Shown: positions 22,305-34,165 of the stretch, piece after piece | Numbering within the stretch: position 1 is the first letter of the stretch | Layout: each line of letters begins with the position of its first letter | Assembly (NCBI GenBank): GCA_963971575.1 | Contig: OZ020624.1 | Span: 31,880,356-31,944,355 of the forward strand | Reading direction: 5' to 3' | Length of the DNA stretch: 64,000 nucleotides | DNA from: Liopterus haemorrhoidalis | Lineage: Eukaryota; Arthropoda; Insecta; Coleoptera; Dytiscidae | Position numbers and translations under genes: made by a program | Notes under the pieces: model-generated | Told to the model about the DNA's origin: nothing | The model's database searches: none | What the model saw: only the letters and a program-made list of their open reading frames with translations

Positions 22305-25300
22305 TCAGACTTCATTACATTCTAAGAAAACTTGACGACAATTGTCTCCTGAACGGCCTCTACGTCCTGCTTCGTATATTTTTGTAAATGCTGTACCTGA
22401 GGTCCTTTCCAAAACGAAACTGGTTGCATATCTAAAAAAAAAAAATTTTTTTACGGCTCGTCATAGAGAGATGGTTGAGGGATATATAGGGAGGTGACAT
22501 GTAGATGTGTAACGCCTGGTTACACTAGATCAAAGGTACATAATTTTTTTAAACTATAACACTATTTTACATAAATGCAATATATTTCATGTTTTTTATT
22601 CGAATTTAGAGATCTGACCATAAATATAAACTCAAAAGGAAACCGTACGTGCGTAAAAAACGGTTTTTAGCAACCGTTGCGATATTTAAAACGCAGAAAA
22701 CTCCGAGATTCACCCAGGTAGCCAAACACTGCTGGTGAACTAAAGTAAGCTGACTTTAAAGTGGTGAACAGAATGCAACGCGTTCTACGGCGCGTTGACG
22801 GCGTTTGGACGACGCTATATGTCAGAGGAAAGTTTAAACTAAAAATGGGCTAAAATCCAAGCCCATGCATGCATGTTTGCTCGTTGCATTTTATGTAAAG
22901 TGATTTTTTACGTCCAAGAAAAGACTGAAAAAAAGCATTTATCCCACCCAAAATTTGTCTTAACCATCAGTTGATATATTAAAAGGCCCTTCTACTTTTT
23001 CAGGCAAAGATATTAATTTTTACAAATATATTTAACATATTTTTGTTGTTATTATATTGACAGACAGTCAAAAAGAATTAAAAATACAATGAAAAACTAA
23101 ATATTTCCTTGAAATTTCTTTAGAATAGTATATTATTACATATCTTGTAAGTCGTAGATTACCTTTAAATTAGGGTGACCATTCGTCCCGCATTTTATGG
23201 GACTGTCCCGCATTTTAACATTTTGTCCCGCATTAAGATGCGTCCCGCAAAAGTCCCGCATTTTGGATTTGAGAGGTGAGGACCTTTTTTTTGCTCTTCA
23301 CTTGGATTTGGGAGGTGAAGACCTTTTTTTTTGCTCTTCACTTGGATTTTGGGAGATGAGGGCCTTTTTTTTGCTCTTCACTTGGATTTGGGAGGTGAGG
23401 ACCCTTTTTTTTGCTCCGCATTGCCTTTTTAAGAAAATGGTCACCCTACTTTAAATTAGAAAAAAGGTCGGAAAACAGGAAAAATACAGCTCGTGTTCAT
23501 TTTTACCATGTAAACAAATACACGAGTAACAGTTTAATGTCACTTTCAAGTGTTCCAGCTTTGCCGCATATGGAGCGATCTTAAAAAGTTTCCCCTATTG
23601 TCTGTAGGTGCCCTAACCTAACCAAACGGCAACTTTTTTACTTACGTTCCAAGTTGACAGAAGAGGGAGCTTGGTCCAACGTCTTTAGAGCATTCTTCGT
23701 TAGCTTCGCAAACGTATTTTTGTAAACATTTATCATCAGTAGTAACCATGCTTCTGACATAACTCTTAACCATGGCTATTCCTGCAAGGGCAGCATCTGA
23801 GACCGAATCTTTCCTGCCGATATTCCTGGCTGCCATTGAACGATGGGAGAACGATGTTTTCAGTGCATCCAGTAGGTTCACGACGATATTGATGAACTAG
23901 AAAAATCGGGGTTAAAATTTGGAGGGGATCTTTTGGAGTTAAATCGGGACCGGTATTACCAATTTGTTATATATGTACAATATTGATGTTATTATTTTTG
24001 GAATATTATGCAGCGAATGTTAATAAAGAATCTTGTTAATTTATATGCCAAAAAGGTGACGACAGGTCTATATTAGACAAAGTTCGTGAAATCAAAGAAA
24101 GTTTAACATTTATATACATTATTCAGAATGCGATAGTAATTACACCCTGTTCACTAGATAATTACTTTGATCTCTCGCCTTTTATTGGCTATTGAGTCAT
24201 TAACTTGACGCGATAGCCAATAGGGTAGCGAATTAATTCTTCCACATGATTTTATTATTATTTTTGCGTTTTGAACAGTATATGAATATTCAAACTTTTT
24301 TCAAATTCTCATGAGATTTTTATCAAACTTGTCAAAAATATGTTTTGAGAGTGGATTTTTTAATTTGTACCAAACAAATGCTTAGGCCCAGTCTTCCACC
24401 TTGAGGTACACCACTAAGTAACTATCTGACATAAGGTTATGTGATACTTCCTGTGCTGAATAAATGTCATCCCATCTTTCAATACAAATTTATCGGATAA
24501 TGAGACGTATTGAATTTACTGATTGGTATTGACATTTATTCAGTAGATGAAGTTCCAGATAACCTTATCTGTGAGATAGTTACCTAGAGGTTTACTTGAA
24601 GGTGAAAATACCGAGCCTAAGTGTTTTTAAATGATTTTGTATTTAGACTAATATGATGTTGATTGTTCAAAGATGTATTGGTAACTGACCAATGTTGGTA
24701 ACAAGAGAGATCGTTTGTTGTAATGGCCAGATGGTTTATAACCTCTTTGGGGCAAAAATAATCTCTTATGTGAAGGAAAAGTACGTGATTTATAAAATAT
24801 AAAACTTGTAAAATAACTTAAGTAAAATAAATGGAATTGTAAAAATACTTGAAAAACGTGAAACCCGAAAGAAATAAAATATGATTTCTATTAAATGGGT
24901 CGTAAATCAAAGCCACATCTTCTTTCAGGAACAATAAATAAATTTAAAAGAAGCGCATTTTAAGCTACTAATACTGAGACAATATAAAACTGGCGCCCAA
25001 CCAGGAGCGCTTCATTTCCGACAAGGTTGGAATGAGAAAATTCGATGCGAGTGGAACATTCAGAGCGCGAGCGTGAGGAACCACGAGCATCGAATTTTCT
25101 CTTCCAACCGAGTCACAGACCCTACTTTCTCCGCGACCACCAGAAAAAAAATAACTAATTATTTTAACAAACATTTTATCTTAACAAATAATTTATATTA
25201 CATAACAAATTAATCAATTAATTAAATTTATTTGTTTTATTTATTATTTGTTTAATTTTAATTTAATTTTCCGCACATCGGCCACTATTTTAGTACTTTT

Positions 25301-27824
25301 TAGAAAATTATGTTGCATTTATGTAATGTAAACATTGCATATATTTTAATGTAATCCTACAAATGACAGTAAGCATAGAATAGTTATTCCATAACAAGTG
25401 ATGGAATGAAATACACGCAAAATGCATAAAAAGATAAGTACTTTAGAATAACATTCTAACTCTTGTGTTAGAATATTAACTTTCTGTAGTCAAAATTGGT
25501 TTTAGAATTGGTAAATTCTATAGTGGTCGTGGAGAAAAATATTTCAAGTATTAATGCTGAGATTATACGTGTGTAATTTATTTGATTTTCTTTTTTGATA
25601 CCGCGAAAGTTCAAAAAAAAAACTTTCGCGGTGTTTATCATTCGCGGTTTTGATCATTCGCGGTTTTGCCCATTCGCGGTTTTCACCATTCGCGGTTTTG
25701 ATCATCCGCGGTTTTCACCATTCGCGGTTTTTGAACATTCGCGGATTTTTTAAATTATCTTTTTGGCATATTATTGGAAATTTAGGAACAAGGATAATAA
25801 TCTTACCTCTCCAGCTTGTTTTGCAATGGTGTTGACTTGTTCTGGATCCCGATTCCCGAAAAATGTAGTCAAGACGGCGTACAGGATACCCTGTGCAAGC
25901 CAAGGAAGGTGTGCGACCATGTATGTACAATTTCTAGTTCGGATTTGGCTATTTTCTATTCAGGACCAATGACTAAACGATCATTTCAAAAACAAACTTC
26001 TTATTGTTCGTGAAATGATCCTTTTCATGCAAACGTGTTAAGCAATGAAAAAGCTAAGTGGACCTTTTTTTAATTAATTGGTTATATACTAAACTAATTT
26101 GCATTCTATGTGTTATTATTTAGTATTATATCCATTCATACAAAATTTTTAGTTTTTCACGTAGGACTACGTATTTGTTTTCTGTTTTCTATTTAAATTA
26201 AATTCAATTATAGAGAGGGTTTCGAAACATTAGTACAACGTTGGGAAGCCCATAAATAAACCCATAAATAATGATGAAAATTATATTTTGTAATTAAAAA
26301 TAAGAAAAATTTTTGGAAAAAAAAAATTTGTAATCTAAAATAATGGATTTTTTTCCGGTCCCCCTAATAAAAACACGTAGTCCTACGTTAAAAGACTGCT
26401 GCCGAGTCTTCGATTCAACCCCGGATTTTTTTTTTTTCTGAAATAGGGGATAGGCATGATTTTAAAATTTTTTTTTTATTATATTCCTCTTGTTGCATAT
26501 AAACATAAAAAACAGTTTTGCATTTTTTTTTAATTTGAAGGCTTTAATTACATATATTTTCTATGCGATAGTCTAAAAAAATAGTGTTCCATTTAAAAAA
26601 AGTATTTAGGTCCAGTCTTTCCACCTTGAGGTACACCACTAGGTATCCATCTAACAGATAAGGTTATGTGATACTTTCTGTGCTGAATAAATGTTTTCAT
26701 CCCGTCTTTCAATACAAATTTATCGGATAGTTATCTAACGGATAATGAGATTGACGTATTGAATTCAATGATTGGTATTGACATTTATTTAGCAGATGAA
26801 GTTCTAGATAACCTTATCTGCCAGATAGTTACCTAGAAGTTTACTGGAAGATGGAAAGACCGGGCCTTAGAGATATAAAATTACGAAATATCACCGATGT
26901 AGAAAATGACCAGTTATTAAGTCAAAACCAGAAAACTTCTATAGAGAGGATATCGAAAAATTAGTACAACGTTGGGAAGCCGTAATAATGATGGAAATTT
27001 TATTTTGTTTATAATAAAAATTTCTGGTAAAAAAATGTACTCTAAAATATTGGATTTCTTTCCAAGCCTCCTAATACTTCATTACTAATTTATTATCTTC
27101 TTCGTATTTCTTCTATTAAAGAAGCAATACTTAAACAGTTTAAAAAAACTGCCAGGTAAAATTGCGCATTTATTTTGCGGCTAACTGGGGGTTTACAGTA
27201 AATAAAATACGGACCCCTTTCAGTCTTTTTTTCTGGTATAATCAATTTTTGAATTTATTTTCTTTCCATTCATTCATGTTAGTCCTATCCAATTTTATTT
27301 TTCTAATCCTACCTGTAATGGTGATCCCTGGTTATCAACTTTGTCGATTCCGTCTCCAGATCCTCCACCTCCTCCAAGGATAGCTGTAAGGATTTTCAAT
27401 CCCACCGATAATAGATTAGCCCATGGTGATGGTGCAATATTATTATCATCAAGTCCTTCGGATTTATTAGGTCCTTGTTGGCCAGGATTAAAAAGCATCT
27501 GCATTATCATTGCTGGAAAATAATTTACTTTACCTAGTTGCATAAAGTCCTATTTAATTTTATTTACCTAACATATTTGACCATGAGAATCCACCATCTT
27601 GAATTTGATTTGTTTGGATGTCGTCGATATCGTCTAATGCTACTTTTTTCATTGCGTTTGGTTTTTCGGCGAATTTTCTGTCGATTCGTACGGATGGTAC
27701 TTGAGGACCTCTGGATGGGACGAAACCATCCTGGTTTGGGTAGGCGTAGGCCACTGTTTGAATAATACTCGTTGAACATAAGAGCATTGTTAATGCCCAA
27801 CCAATTGATTGAGTTCGTAACATT
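22305..27824 (-). CDS. Insect secreted six-cysteine protein, 305 aa, five coding exons
   Basis: Coding exons on the minus strand: 27568-27823, 27313-27512, 25807-25890, 23646-23896, 22305-22431; 918 nt, all phases agree, all borders GT-AG. The N-terminus MLRTQSIGWALTMLLCSTSI is a signal peptide with cleavage expected near residue 27. A Gly-rich hinge follows the amphipathic SPWANLLSVGLKILTAILGG, then conserved-looking blocks QAGEFINIVVNLLDALKTSF and DAALAGIAMVKSYVRS. The C-terminal part has six cysteines (KCLQKYVCEANEEC, LFCQLGTYA, GRRGRSGDNC, FLECNEV). I recognise this C-terminal pattern from uncharacterised insect secreted proteins; function unknown. An acceptor CTTTTCCAG lies one base before the ATG, so a 5' UTR exon must be upstream, probably at 35447-35505. 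Exon 25807-25890 was chosen over a longer version because its acceptor has a better pyrimidine tract and only it keeps phase. Confidence 0.85.
22760..22860. mobile_element. Solo end of a GAACAGAATGCAACG transposon
   Basis: About 90 bp beginning GTGGTGAACAGAATGCAACG followed by GGCGCGTTGACGGCG. It matches, in inverse orientation, the right end of the element at 60865-61323. It lies in the intron between exons 4 and 5 of the secreted protein gene. Confidence 0.6.
23171..23448 (-). mobile_element. GGGTGACCAT element, copy B
   Basis: A 278-bp element with inverted ends TAGGGTGACCATTCGTCCCG / AAATGGTCACCCTA. It contains four ~38-bp tandem units that read TTTGCTCTTCACTTGGATTT. It is reversed relative to copies at 18330-18390 (partial), 42152-42399 and 42679-43017. 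It lies in the same intron as the previous element. Confidence 0.82.
24385..24617. mobile_element. PIF/Harbinger-type MITE, copy 2
   Basis: Same family as 19770-20003. It is flanked by TTA on the left and TAA on the right, and its right terminal repeat is more diverged than in the other copies. In an intron of the secreted protein gene. Confidence 0.85.
24986..25110. other. Primer-binding-site-like motif and a hairpin, possible LTR element remnant
   Basis: TGGCGCCCAACCAGGAG (about 24989-25005) resembles the tRNA-Lys-type primer binding site found after the 5' LTR of retroelements. Just downstream, 25024-25108 forms a stem: GAGAAAATTCGATGC and its reverse complement face each other about 40 bp apart. 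I see no second LTR and no gag or pol coding, so the call is weak. Confidence 0.3.
25601..25750. repeat. CATTCGCGGTTTTGAT minisatellite with a leading hairpin
   Basis: About seven units of 17-20 bp containing CATTCGCGGTTTT run from 25640 to 25746. They are preceded by a 12-bp-arm hairpin, ACCGCGAAAGTT / AACTTTCGCGGT (25601-25632), whose CGCGG core is the same as the repeat core. CpG-rich against a very AT-rich background. In an intron of the secreted protein gene. Confidence 0.88.
26212..26370. repeat. Dispersed repeat with TTAGTACAACGTTGGGAAGCC, copy 1
   Basis: A ~155-bp block repeated at 26941-27095 and, for its second half, at 38430-38530, where it lies beside a LINE reverse transcriptase fragment. 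It may therefore be LINE-derived. In the intron between exons 2 and 3 of the secreted protein gene. Confidence 0.65.
26609..26866. mobile_element. PIF/Harbinger-type MITE, copy 3
   Basis: Same family; perfect TTA duplication (26606-26608 and 26867-26869). This copy keeps the longer internal segment with TATCGGATAGTTATCTAACG. Confidence 0.88.
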
Positions 27825-28010
27825 CTGGAAAAGAAATTTATGTTTAAAAAAATTTGCTAAAAAAGTTCTTGTCCCGCAACCTTTAATCCAAAAAAGACTA
27901 TAGCCTCCTGGATATATACATTTTTGCATACAAATTTTTCTGACGGATATTACGTCATTCCAAAGACCACAATGGCTACCAGTATTTTGTTGTTTTCGTA
28001 TTAAAAAATA

Positions 28011-28857
28011 ATTACACTGGTCAACACAATTTTAACTTAAGACTTTTGTAAATGTAACATGAAAAGGAAATAGTAAATTGTAATATTGAAAGACAACTCT
28101 GTTAATAAATTAGATTAGAAGTGTTAGAACCATATGGGAAAATCTATTAATCTCTGTTTTAAAATAAATATTAGTTGGTTACTTATCTGGGGAGATTATA
28201 CAATTTAATTTATGGATAACACTGGCCAACACAATTTTTGCTGACTTACATCTAAGACTTGTTTCTTACTAATTTGGTGGTGCTGAACTCAAATATCACA
28301 TCAGTTTTTGTGTATCACACCAGATTTTTGCTCTACAACAAATACATATTTTCGGCCAAATAATGCTTCTATCGTTTAATTTTAAACGTCGATACTGTAA
28401 TTGGTACAAATTTGGTGAACAATAAGGACTAAATAATTAGAAAATATTATTTAAAAAAGAAAATGAGAACAGTTTTAATTACATTTTAATGCATTGGAAT
28501 GTTAAAATAAAAATTCAAAATAATTTAAGGATTAAATAGTTGTTTGTAAGATCTTCTGGAGTGCACCATTCCCGATAAGTCTCTTTTAATACTCCAACAA
28601 TAGTCAGCCATCATGTGAGTATCCCACATTCTTTGATAACGTCTCTCCATCTTTTTTAAATCCTGATGGAAACGTTCACCCTGTTCATCACGAACATCTC
28701 CAAGATTGACAGGAAAATTGTCAAGATGACTGTATAAAAAAAATTTGACGTGATAGGCAGAAACTGTTAATATTTTTGAAATCAGCACCCCAAAATTAGT
28801 TAAAAACAAGTATCAGATCTAAGTCAGCAAAAAAAGTTTAAATTTGTTGACCAGTGT
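28011..28857 (-). mobile_element. TIR element carrying a common arthropod repeat ORF
   Basis: Outer inverted ends TTACACTGGTCAACA / GTTGACCAGTGTAA. A second copy of the left end, with CTGGCCAACACAATTTTTGC, stands inside at 28222. On the minus strand 28525-28809 stays open for 94 residues and contains the GDVRDEQGERFHQDLKKMER and MMADYCWSIKRDL motifs. I know these motifs from multicopy arthropod ORFs of unclear function. Both ends of that ORF look truncated. Confidence 0.6.
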
Positions 28858-28979
28858 AATTTAAAGTATACTCATAATTTATAAATCATAAATAAAAGAC
28901 GGCGCTAAAATAGTATTGTAATCAATTAAAATTGGAAATTATAGTTTTTTGATTTCACAGGTACAGAAAAATAAAAACT

Positions 28980-30175
28980 ATAGCTGTTCAAAATGACCGT
29001 TTTCCTGCAAACACAAATTTACTCGTCTTTTCATACTATTAAAAGCATTTATAAGAATTTTAGTTATATTGGCACACTGTTAATTCTGTTTTGCAGTTCC
29101 TCTATATTATTAATAGGGGTCTTGTATACATTATTTTTCAGATAAGGGAATATAAAGTAATCTAAAATAGTCAAATCTGGTGATCTAGGTGGAAATTCTG
29201 GATTTGAACGTTAACTAATTATTCGATCGTTAAAAAATTCACGAAAATTGATGGTCTCTTGAGCGGTGTAGGCATTCACACCATCTTGTTGGAAGTGACC
29301 TTCCTCATGAAGCTGATTAATAAATTCACGTACAATATTACAGTATCTCTGAGCAGTAACAGTTTCGTGAAAAAATATGGGTCTGGTAATACGTCTTCGA
29401 GACACAGCAATCCAAACACCATCGGTTGAAGGGGAATTTCGCGAAAAGTATGAGGATTTTGAGTACTCCATAATCTCATTTTGTGAATTTATATACCCCG
29501 AAAGAGTGAACCTCGTCAGAAAAAAACGTTAAATTTAATAAATCATCATTAATTTTGTTGGAACCAGTGGCAATACACAATTCGCCTATTGTGATCTACA
29601 GCAACTCATGTAAAGCAAGAATTTTGTAATGGAATAGCTTTAAATCTTTTTTGACAATAGTATGGCCAGTTCCTAAAGACAAACCAGTCTATTGCGAAAG
29701 TGTACGTAGTGATTTAGTGGGTTGCTTGTTCATACGTTGACGAACATCATCAACTGTATTTTGAGTACGAACTCTTGGCCTTCCAATTCTCTATGAGTAA
29801 TGCTCCCTGTATCGGAATAAATCAACACATCTTCTAAGTGCGCTGTAAGAATCTCCTTTAAGGAATGCAATATCTGGAAATTGTAGGCAAAATTCCTCTA
29901 AACATGACACCGTACTGTAAATCCATTCGCCGTTCACTCGAACACCATTTCGAAAATATGATTCAATCATAATTTTTTTAATAAGATCATAAGACTATCA
30001 TAAGACTTATCCTTCATTATTCTGTTAAGTATCAGGTGCGCTGCAAAAATCTCCTTTAAGGATAGCAGTATCTGGAAATTGTAGCCGAAATTCCTCTAAA
30101 CATGACATCCATTCGAACACCATTTCGAAAATATGGTTCAATCATACATTTTTTGTGTTCTGTTGTAAAAACCAT
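28980..30175 (-). pseudogene. Tc1/mariner-superfamily transposase pseudogene
   Basis: The minus strand carries, in order but with several frame changes and stops: an N-terminal part near 29840-29985; GRPRVRTQNTVDDVRQRMN near 29730-29790; WIAVSRRRITRPIFFHETV near 29360-29420; the catalytic-region QQDGVNAYTAQET near 29240-29290; and a C-terminal PRSPDLTILDYF at about 29160-29195. The N-terminal block is duplicated at 30039-30170. The gene is not functional. Confidence 0.78.
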
Positions 30176-30349
30176 TATAATTTTAGCTTATTTGAATTTT
30201 CAATATAAACTTATGATAACAACAGTGATAACAAATACGACTAATATAAAAATAAAAATATATTTCCGTCTGTTTAAGCAAGGGATGTACAGCATTGCCA
30301 ACCAAATAATTGGTGATTGTCAGAACTTTGTTAAACTGACTTGATGACC

Positions 30350-31280
30350 AATTTTATGGCCTATAATTTTGATTAACGTCCTAGATTCCAGTATCCTTAA
30401 GTTGTTCAAGGTCTTACTGTAAATATATTTAATTCCTAAATTGTTGTATGATAATTTTTGCCCGTATTTTACCGTTGTGTTCGTCTTTGGGAGTTATTTA
30501 GTTCTTGGTATGCAGAGTGGAAGAAATGCTGACCTCCTTTATAGTCACGGTCAAGGTCAAACATCAAGTTTACCGGTTGAGCTGGACCTACCTAAGAATT
30601 CTCGAAAATCATAACCATGAATTTATAATTAAACCAGGATTTTCAATTACTATTTAATTTTGCAAAAATTAATAGATTACTATAATTTTGTTCGTCTAAT
30701 CTGTTGAAGAGTTGTTTTGCAACATTGGGGTCATCTTACTGGGTCACTTTAATGTTGTTGACCTCTTATATCCACATGCTTGTAGACTTAACGTAAGGTG
30801 CAGTCTACCTGCGTATAATGTGTGAGCACAAAAAAATAATACCGTTTTAACCACAAAAAATTGTTGCATTATAAATTATTAGAACAGAAAATTATACAAT
30901 TTAAGCTATTAGTGCATTATTTTATCTTGAAATCTATATTATAGTACAGTGTTTCTCTAATGTTGGTTCGCGAATCGGTATCGTTCCGTATTAAAGTTTG
31001 ATTGGTTCGCGAAAAGTTTTTTTTTTTTTTGTTTTACCAGCGAGCTTTTATAAATCAGTGATGAACAACCCCCCCCCCGCATCTCGGGACCTCCGGGACT
31101 AAGCTACGGCGCTAATTGACATACGTACATACACCATAAAAAAAAACTCATCAAAATTTTGCTTTCAAAATAATTTCTATTTGTAATCATTGGAAGATAA
31201 AAAACCATGGCAATACCAATCTAATTATGCTAATAGCTTAGTATGCTAGCTGTCATCATCTTTATATATCACTCATCTTT
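30350..31280. other. Intergenic or long-intron DNA, no gene
   Basis: No supported coding region. At 30955-31000 a CAGTGTTTCTCTAATG motif followed by a GGTTCGCGAA stretch looks like a hAT 5' end. A C-run lies at 31070-31079. On my model this stretch is inside the 7.6-kb 5' UTR intron of the secreted protein gene. Confidence 0.4.
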
Positions 31281-31931
31281 TCATTGACGACAAAAAATGT
31301 TTTTATGTCATCAAATTGCAAAATTTATACGCAATGCTTCAAAAAATTACATCAATTTTCTATATCCATTAAACAAAGACAATTCAAAAAATTTCAAGCT
31401 TTCAAGAACATCAACAATAGAAATAATATTCTGCTACTTGGTAAGGTTGATAAACTTCCACCAGAACCAAGAAATACAATGTCAAAAAAAAAAAAAAAAA
31501 AAATTCAATTTTTATTTTTTATTTTATAGCCCTCTTTCGAACCTGTACACCGTAACCAGCGGTCTAAAAGTGTTTTAAGGATTGGATGAGCTCCACGAGT
31601 GGTATAGCTTTTTTAGTACGTGTCACTGCTCTTTGAATTGTGTTTATATCAAAAAAATAGTATCCTTTTAGTGTGATATGTTCAGCTATCCTTACAATGC
31701 GTGAAACCAAGGGGGGGGGTCACGGTTTTGAGCCCCCTCTCTCCAAACACTCAAAAACATGTTTTTAAGGGACACATTTGTTTTGTGATTGAAGTGAGCC
31801 CGCCGCATGAAAAAATTTTGAGTACCCCTAAAAATAAATTTTTCTTTTGTGAGCTCCCCCATGATTTTCTTGAGGGGCGCCTACAATACGTTAATATTAT
31901 AAGGTGCAATAAGGTAAAAAGTCGCCTAGTA

Positions 31932-32112
31932 CAGTGTTTCTCAACTGGTGGTCCGCGGGCTACTGGTGGTCGTTAAATTAATCAAGTACTTTATGTTGGC
32001 GGTCGGTCCTATGGTGGCCACAGCTGATTTTTTTTCTTTAAGATTTCGCGACACTTTTGGAAAATTTCTCGGCACATTAATATGCCACGGTACACCTTTT
32101 GGGAAACACTGC
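31932..32112. mobile_element. Short hAT-like element
   Basis: Begins CAGTGTTTCTCAACTGGTGG and ends TTTTGGGAAACACTG, which are inverted and typical of hAT termini. The interior includes CGCGACACTTTTGG and GGCACATTAATATGCC. A clear 8-bp target duplication is not visible. It abuts a fragment (32113-32170) of the MITE found complete at 33555-33885. Confidence 0.6.
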
Positions 32113-32364
32113 ATTAGAGAGTATGAAAAAGACCTACGCTATTTGCCATGTACTGCATTCTAAAGTTTGAACAAACGATTTTTTTTTTCGATCATATTGT
32201 ATTTTGTAATCTGATGTAGTCGTGAAAAAATCACTATTATTTTTTTAAGTATTTTTTCTTTTGTGTCCCAATATTTTAAAATCAATAACCCAAAATTAGC
32301 TGTTCAAATTTTTTTTGTGTCCCGATATATTATGATTAATATATCAAAATTGGATGATCAATAG

Positions 32365-32520
32365 TTTTTTTTTTATTTAACTTTTATGGCTTTTGCTACT
32401 GAGGCCATTAAGCCAGGACAGTTATAATTTTTCTTAAAGAAATCCCATACCTGAACGAGATTCGAACCCGATACCTTAGCAACGTAGGGCACGTATGTTA
32501 CCACTAGGCTACGCCGGTCA
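32365..32520 (-). mobile_element. tRNA-derived SINE
   Basis: The minus strand shows a Pol III A box (TAGCCTAGTGGT, about 32510) and B box (GGTTCGAATCT, about 32463) at tRNA spacing. About 60 bp of non-tRNA body and an A-rich tail at the low-coordinate end follow. The arms do not pair well enough for a working tRNA. Confidence 0.72.
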
Positions 32521-32573
32521 GCTGATCAAGAATTGACCACCCATGTTACATTTTTTTTTGTTTAATGTGAGTA

Positions 32574-32945
32574 CCCAGCAAACATTTTTATACGGGCCAG
32601 TACTGGTAAAGCACATACTCCCCGGCATTGAAAGTAATGGGCCAGTACCCCGGTGTCCCCGGGGCCGTTACTGGCCCATTGATGTATCAGTTGCTGGCCC
32701 AGCAACGGTAAAGTGCAAAATAATCGCATTAGTTGCAAGATTTATTTCTGATGGTTTTAAGTTAAAAGTATGAGTGAAGAAGAGTGCTTATACAATGCTG
32801 GTAAAGTACTTCGTATAGGCGGAATGCGAAATACAAATGTGAAGTACATTATTAATACTGGCGTTGCACTTACTTTTGGTGCCAGTAATTTACCAGCATA
32901 AAAGCAGTTTGCCAGCATTCGGCCGTTAGTTGAATGTTTGCTGGG
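32574..32945. mobile_element. CCCAGCAAACATT MITE, copy 1
   Basis: A 372-bp element with inverted ends CCCAGCAAACATT / GAATGTTTGCTGGG and TA on both sides. It has a GC-rich left half (CCCCGGTGTCCCCGGGG). An interrupted second copy, reversed, spans 43962-45718. Confidence 0.82.
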
Positions 32946-33554
32946 TAATATCATAGCTTCTCAGAATATTGGACCATTCCTCTTTGGACACGTTGTATAT
33001 TTTACAGTGGAAAGTGATATCTTATCAACTTGTTTTTAATTTCTCTTGGATGAAACACAAAATAAAATATTAAATATATAAAATAAAATGTATGAGTCAG
33101 TGATGCTTTGGAAAAAACGAAAATCGATCTAGAGGGAAAATTTCGAAAGCAGATCTTCTTCTGTTTTTGTATTAGTGAGTCTGTATATCTGTCTGTATGT
33201 ATGTGTTTGGGAGAGTATGTTGAGAGTGTTTCCATTAAAACAATTGACATAGTTTTATATATTACTTAAAGTAACTTCTTTACAACTTTCTTTCTAATGC
33301 TGGCACCCGTATTTAATGATCACTAAAATTTCCCAGTTGTGAAAGCATCGACCAAAATCATCTAACAAATATTGATGCTATTATAAATGATTAGTTCTAT
33401 GTTAGGTGCTAATAGCCTTTATTGTTTTACGTTAGAAATTCTGGTTTATTATCATCAAAATCAGTAAGATTGAATTTTGGAAACAATGCTTATTTTTGGT
33501 GGAACACGTTGGCTGGTAAAATTACTCGAGGTGAAGTTATTTGGCTTTGGTGAT

Positions 33555-33885
33555 ATAGCGCGTTCAAAGGTGAGTTTGCAGTATAGCTCTTATGGGAAAT
33601 GGGAGCGGTTTTGCCAAATGTAGTAAAAGTGTCATATGTGTCAATTATAATAATATGAAAAACTCGTATGATTTACAAAAATCTACTCTTATAAAACTCA
33701 AAATAACACTCAATAAAAACAATTGGCCATTTGTAGAATACTGCGTCTTCACAGATCAGCGCGTTTTAGAGCTGGCAACGTCGACAAGCAAGAAAAGGAT
33801 AGCGTCATTGTGTAAACCCATTAGAGAGTATGAAAAAGAACTACTCCATATGCCCTGTACTGCAAACTCACCTTTGAATGCACTA
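33555..33885. mobile_element. MITE with TTCAAAGGTGAGTTTGCAGTA ends
   Basis: The ~30-bp inverted ends at about 33555-33590 and 33850-33885 share TTCAAAGGTGAGTTTGCAGT. Its right part (from CATTAGAGAGTATG) matches 32113-32165. No coding remains. Confidence 0.72.
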
Positions 33886-33946
33886 TAGTTAAAAAGAGTA
33901 ATGGTTCAACCGATAAAGTTATCAAAACTAAGGACCCGGTTATTTA

Positions 33947-34165
33947 CGAGGGTTGCCTTTTATATTTTGGGATTTGAGAACAAAAACAATTATTTATCAA
34001 CAAAAGTGGCTTTATTGTTTTTCAAAATATTTTCCATGAAGATCAATATATTTTTGCATGCGTTTGAACCAATTTTCGAAGCACTTTTTCCACTCCGATT
34101 GTCAAATTATGTGGGATCCAAAGCGAACAAATCTTTTTGACGGCCAAATGTTTATGCAATAGTGT
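33947..34165 (-). mobile_element. Truncated mariner 3' end
   Basis: Same family and orientation as the element at 3989-5075. The end reads CGAGGGTTGCCTTTTATATT, and the minus strand encodes the mariner tail KCFENWFKRMQKYIDLHGKY before a stop. Only the last ~220 bp are present. Confidence 0.75.

Noticed and set aside
23197..23454. 85-residue ORF with LDLGGEDLFF repeats
   Set aside because: Translation of the internal ~38-bp units of the GGGTGACCAT element; the antisense analogue appears at 42610-42819.
25715..25930. 71-residue minus-strand ORF (GRTPSLACTGYPVRR...)
   Set aside because: Out-of-frame reading of the real exon 25807-25890 of the secreted protein gene.
27564..27929. 121-residue minus-strand ORF
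   Set aside because: Runs over the secreted gene's first coding exon in another frame and ignores its splice sites; no signal peptide.
31284..31578. Two overlapping ORFs ending in a Lys-run
   Set aside because: The A-run at 31484-31502 inflates them; no conserved motif and competing frames look equally good.
32447..32518. tRNA gene
   Set aside because: A and B boxes are good but the acceptor and anticodon stems do not pair and an A-rich body follows, so it is a SINE.
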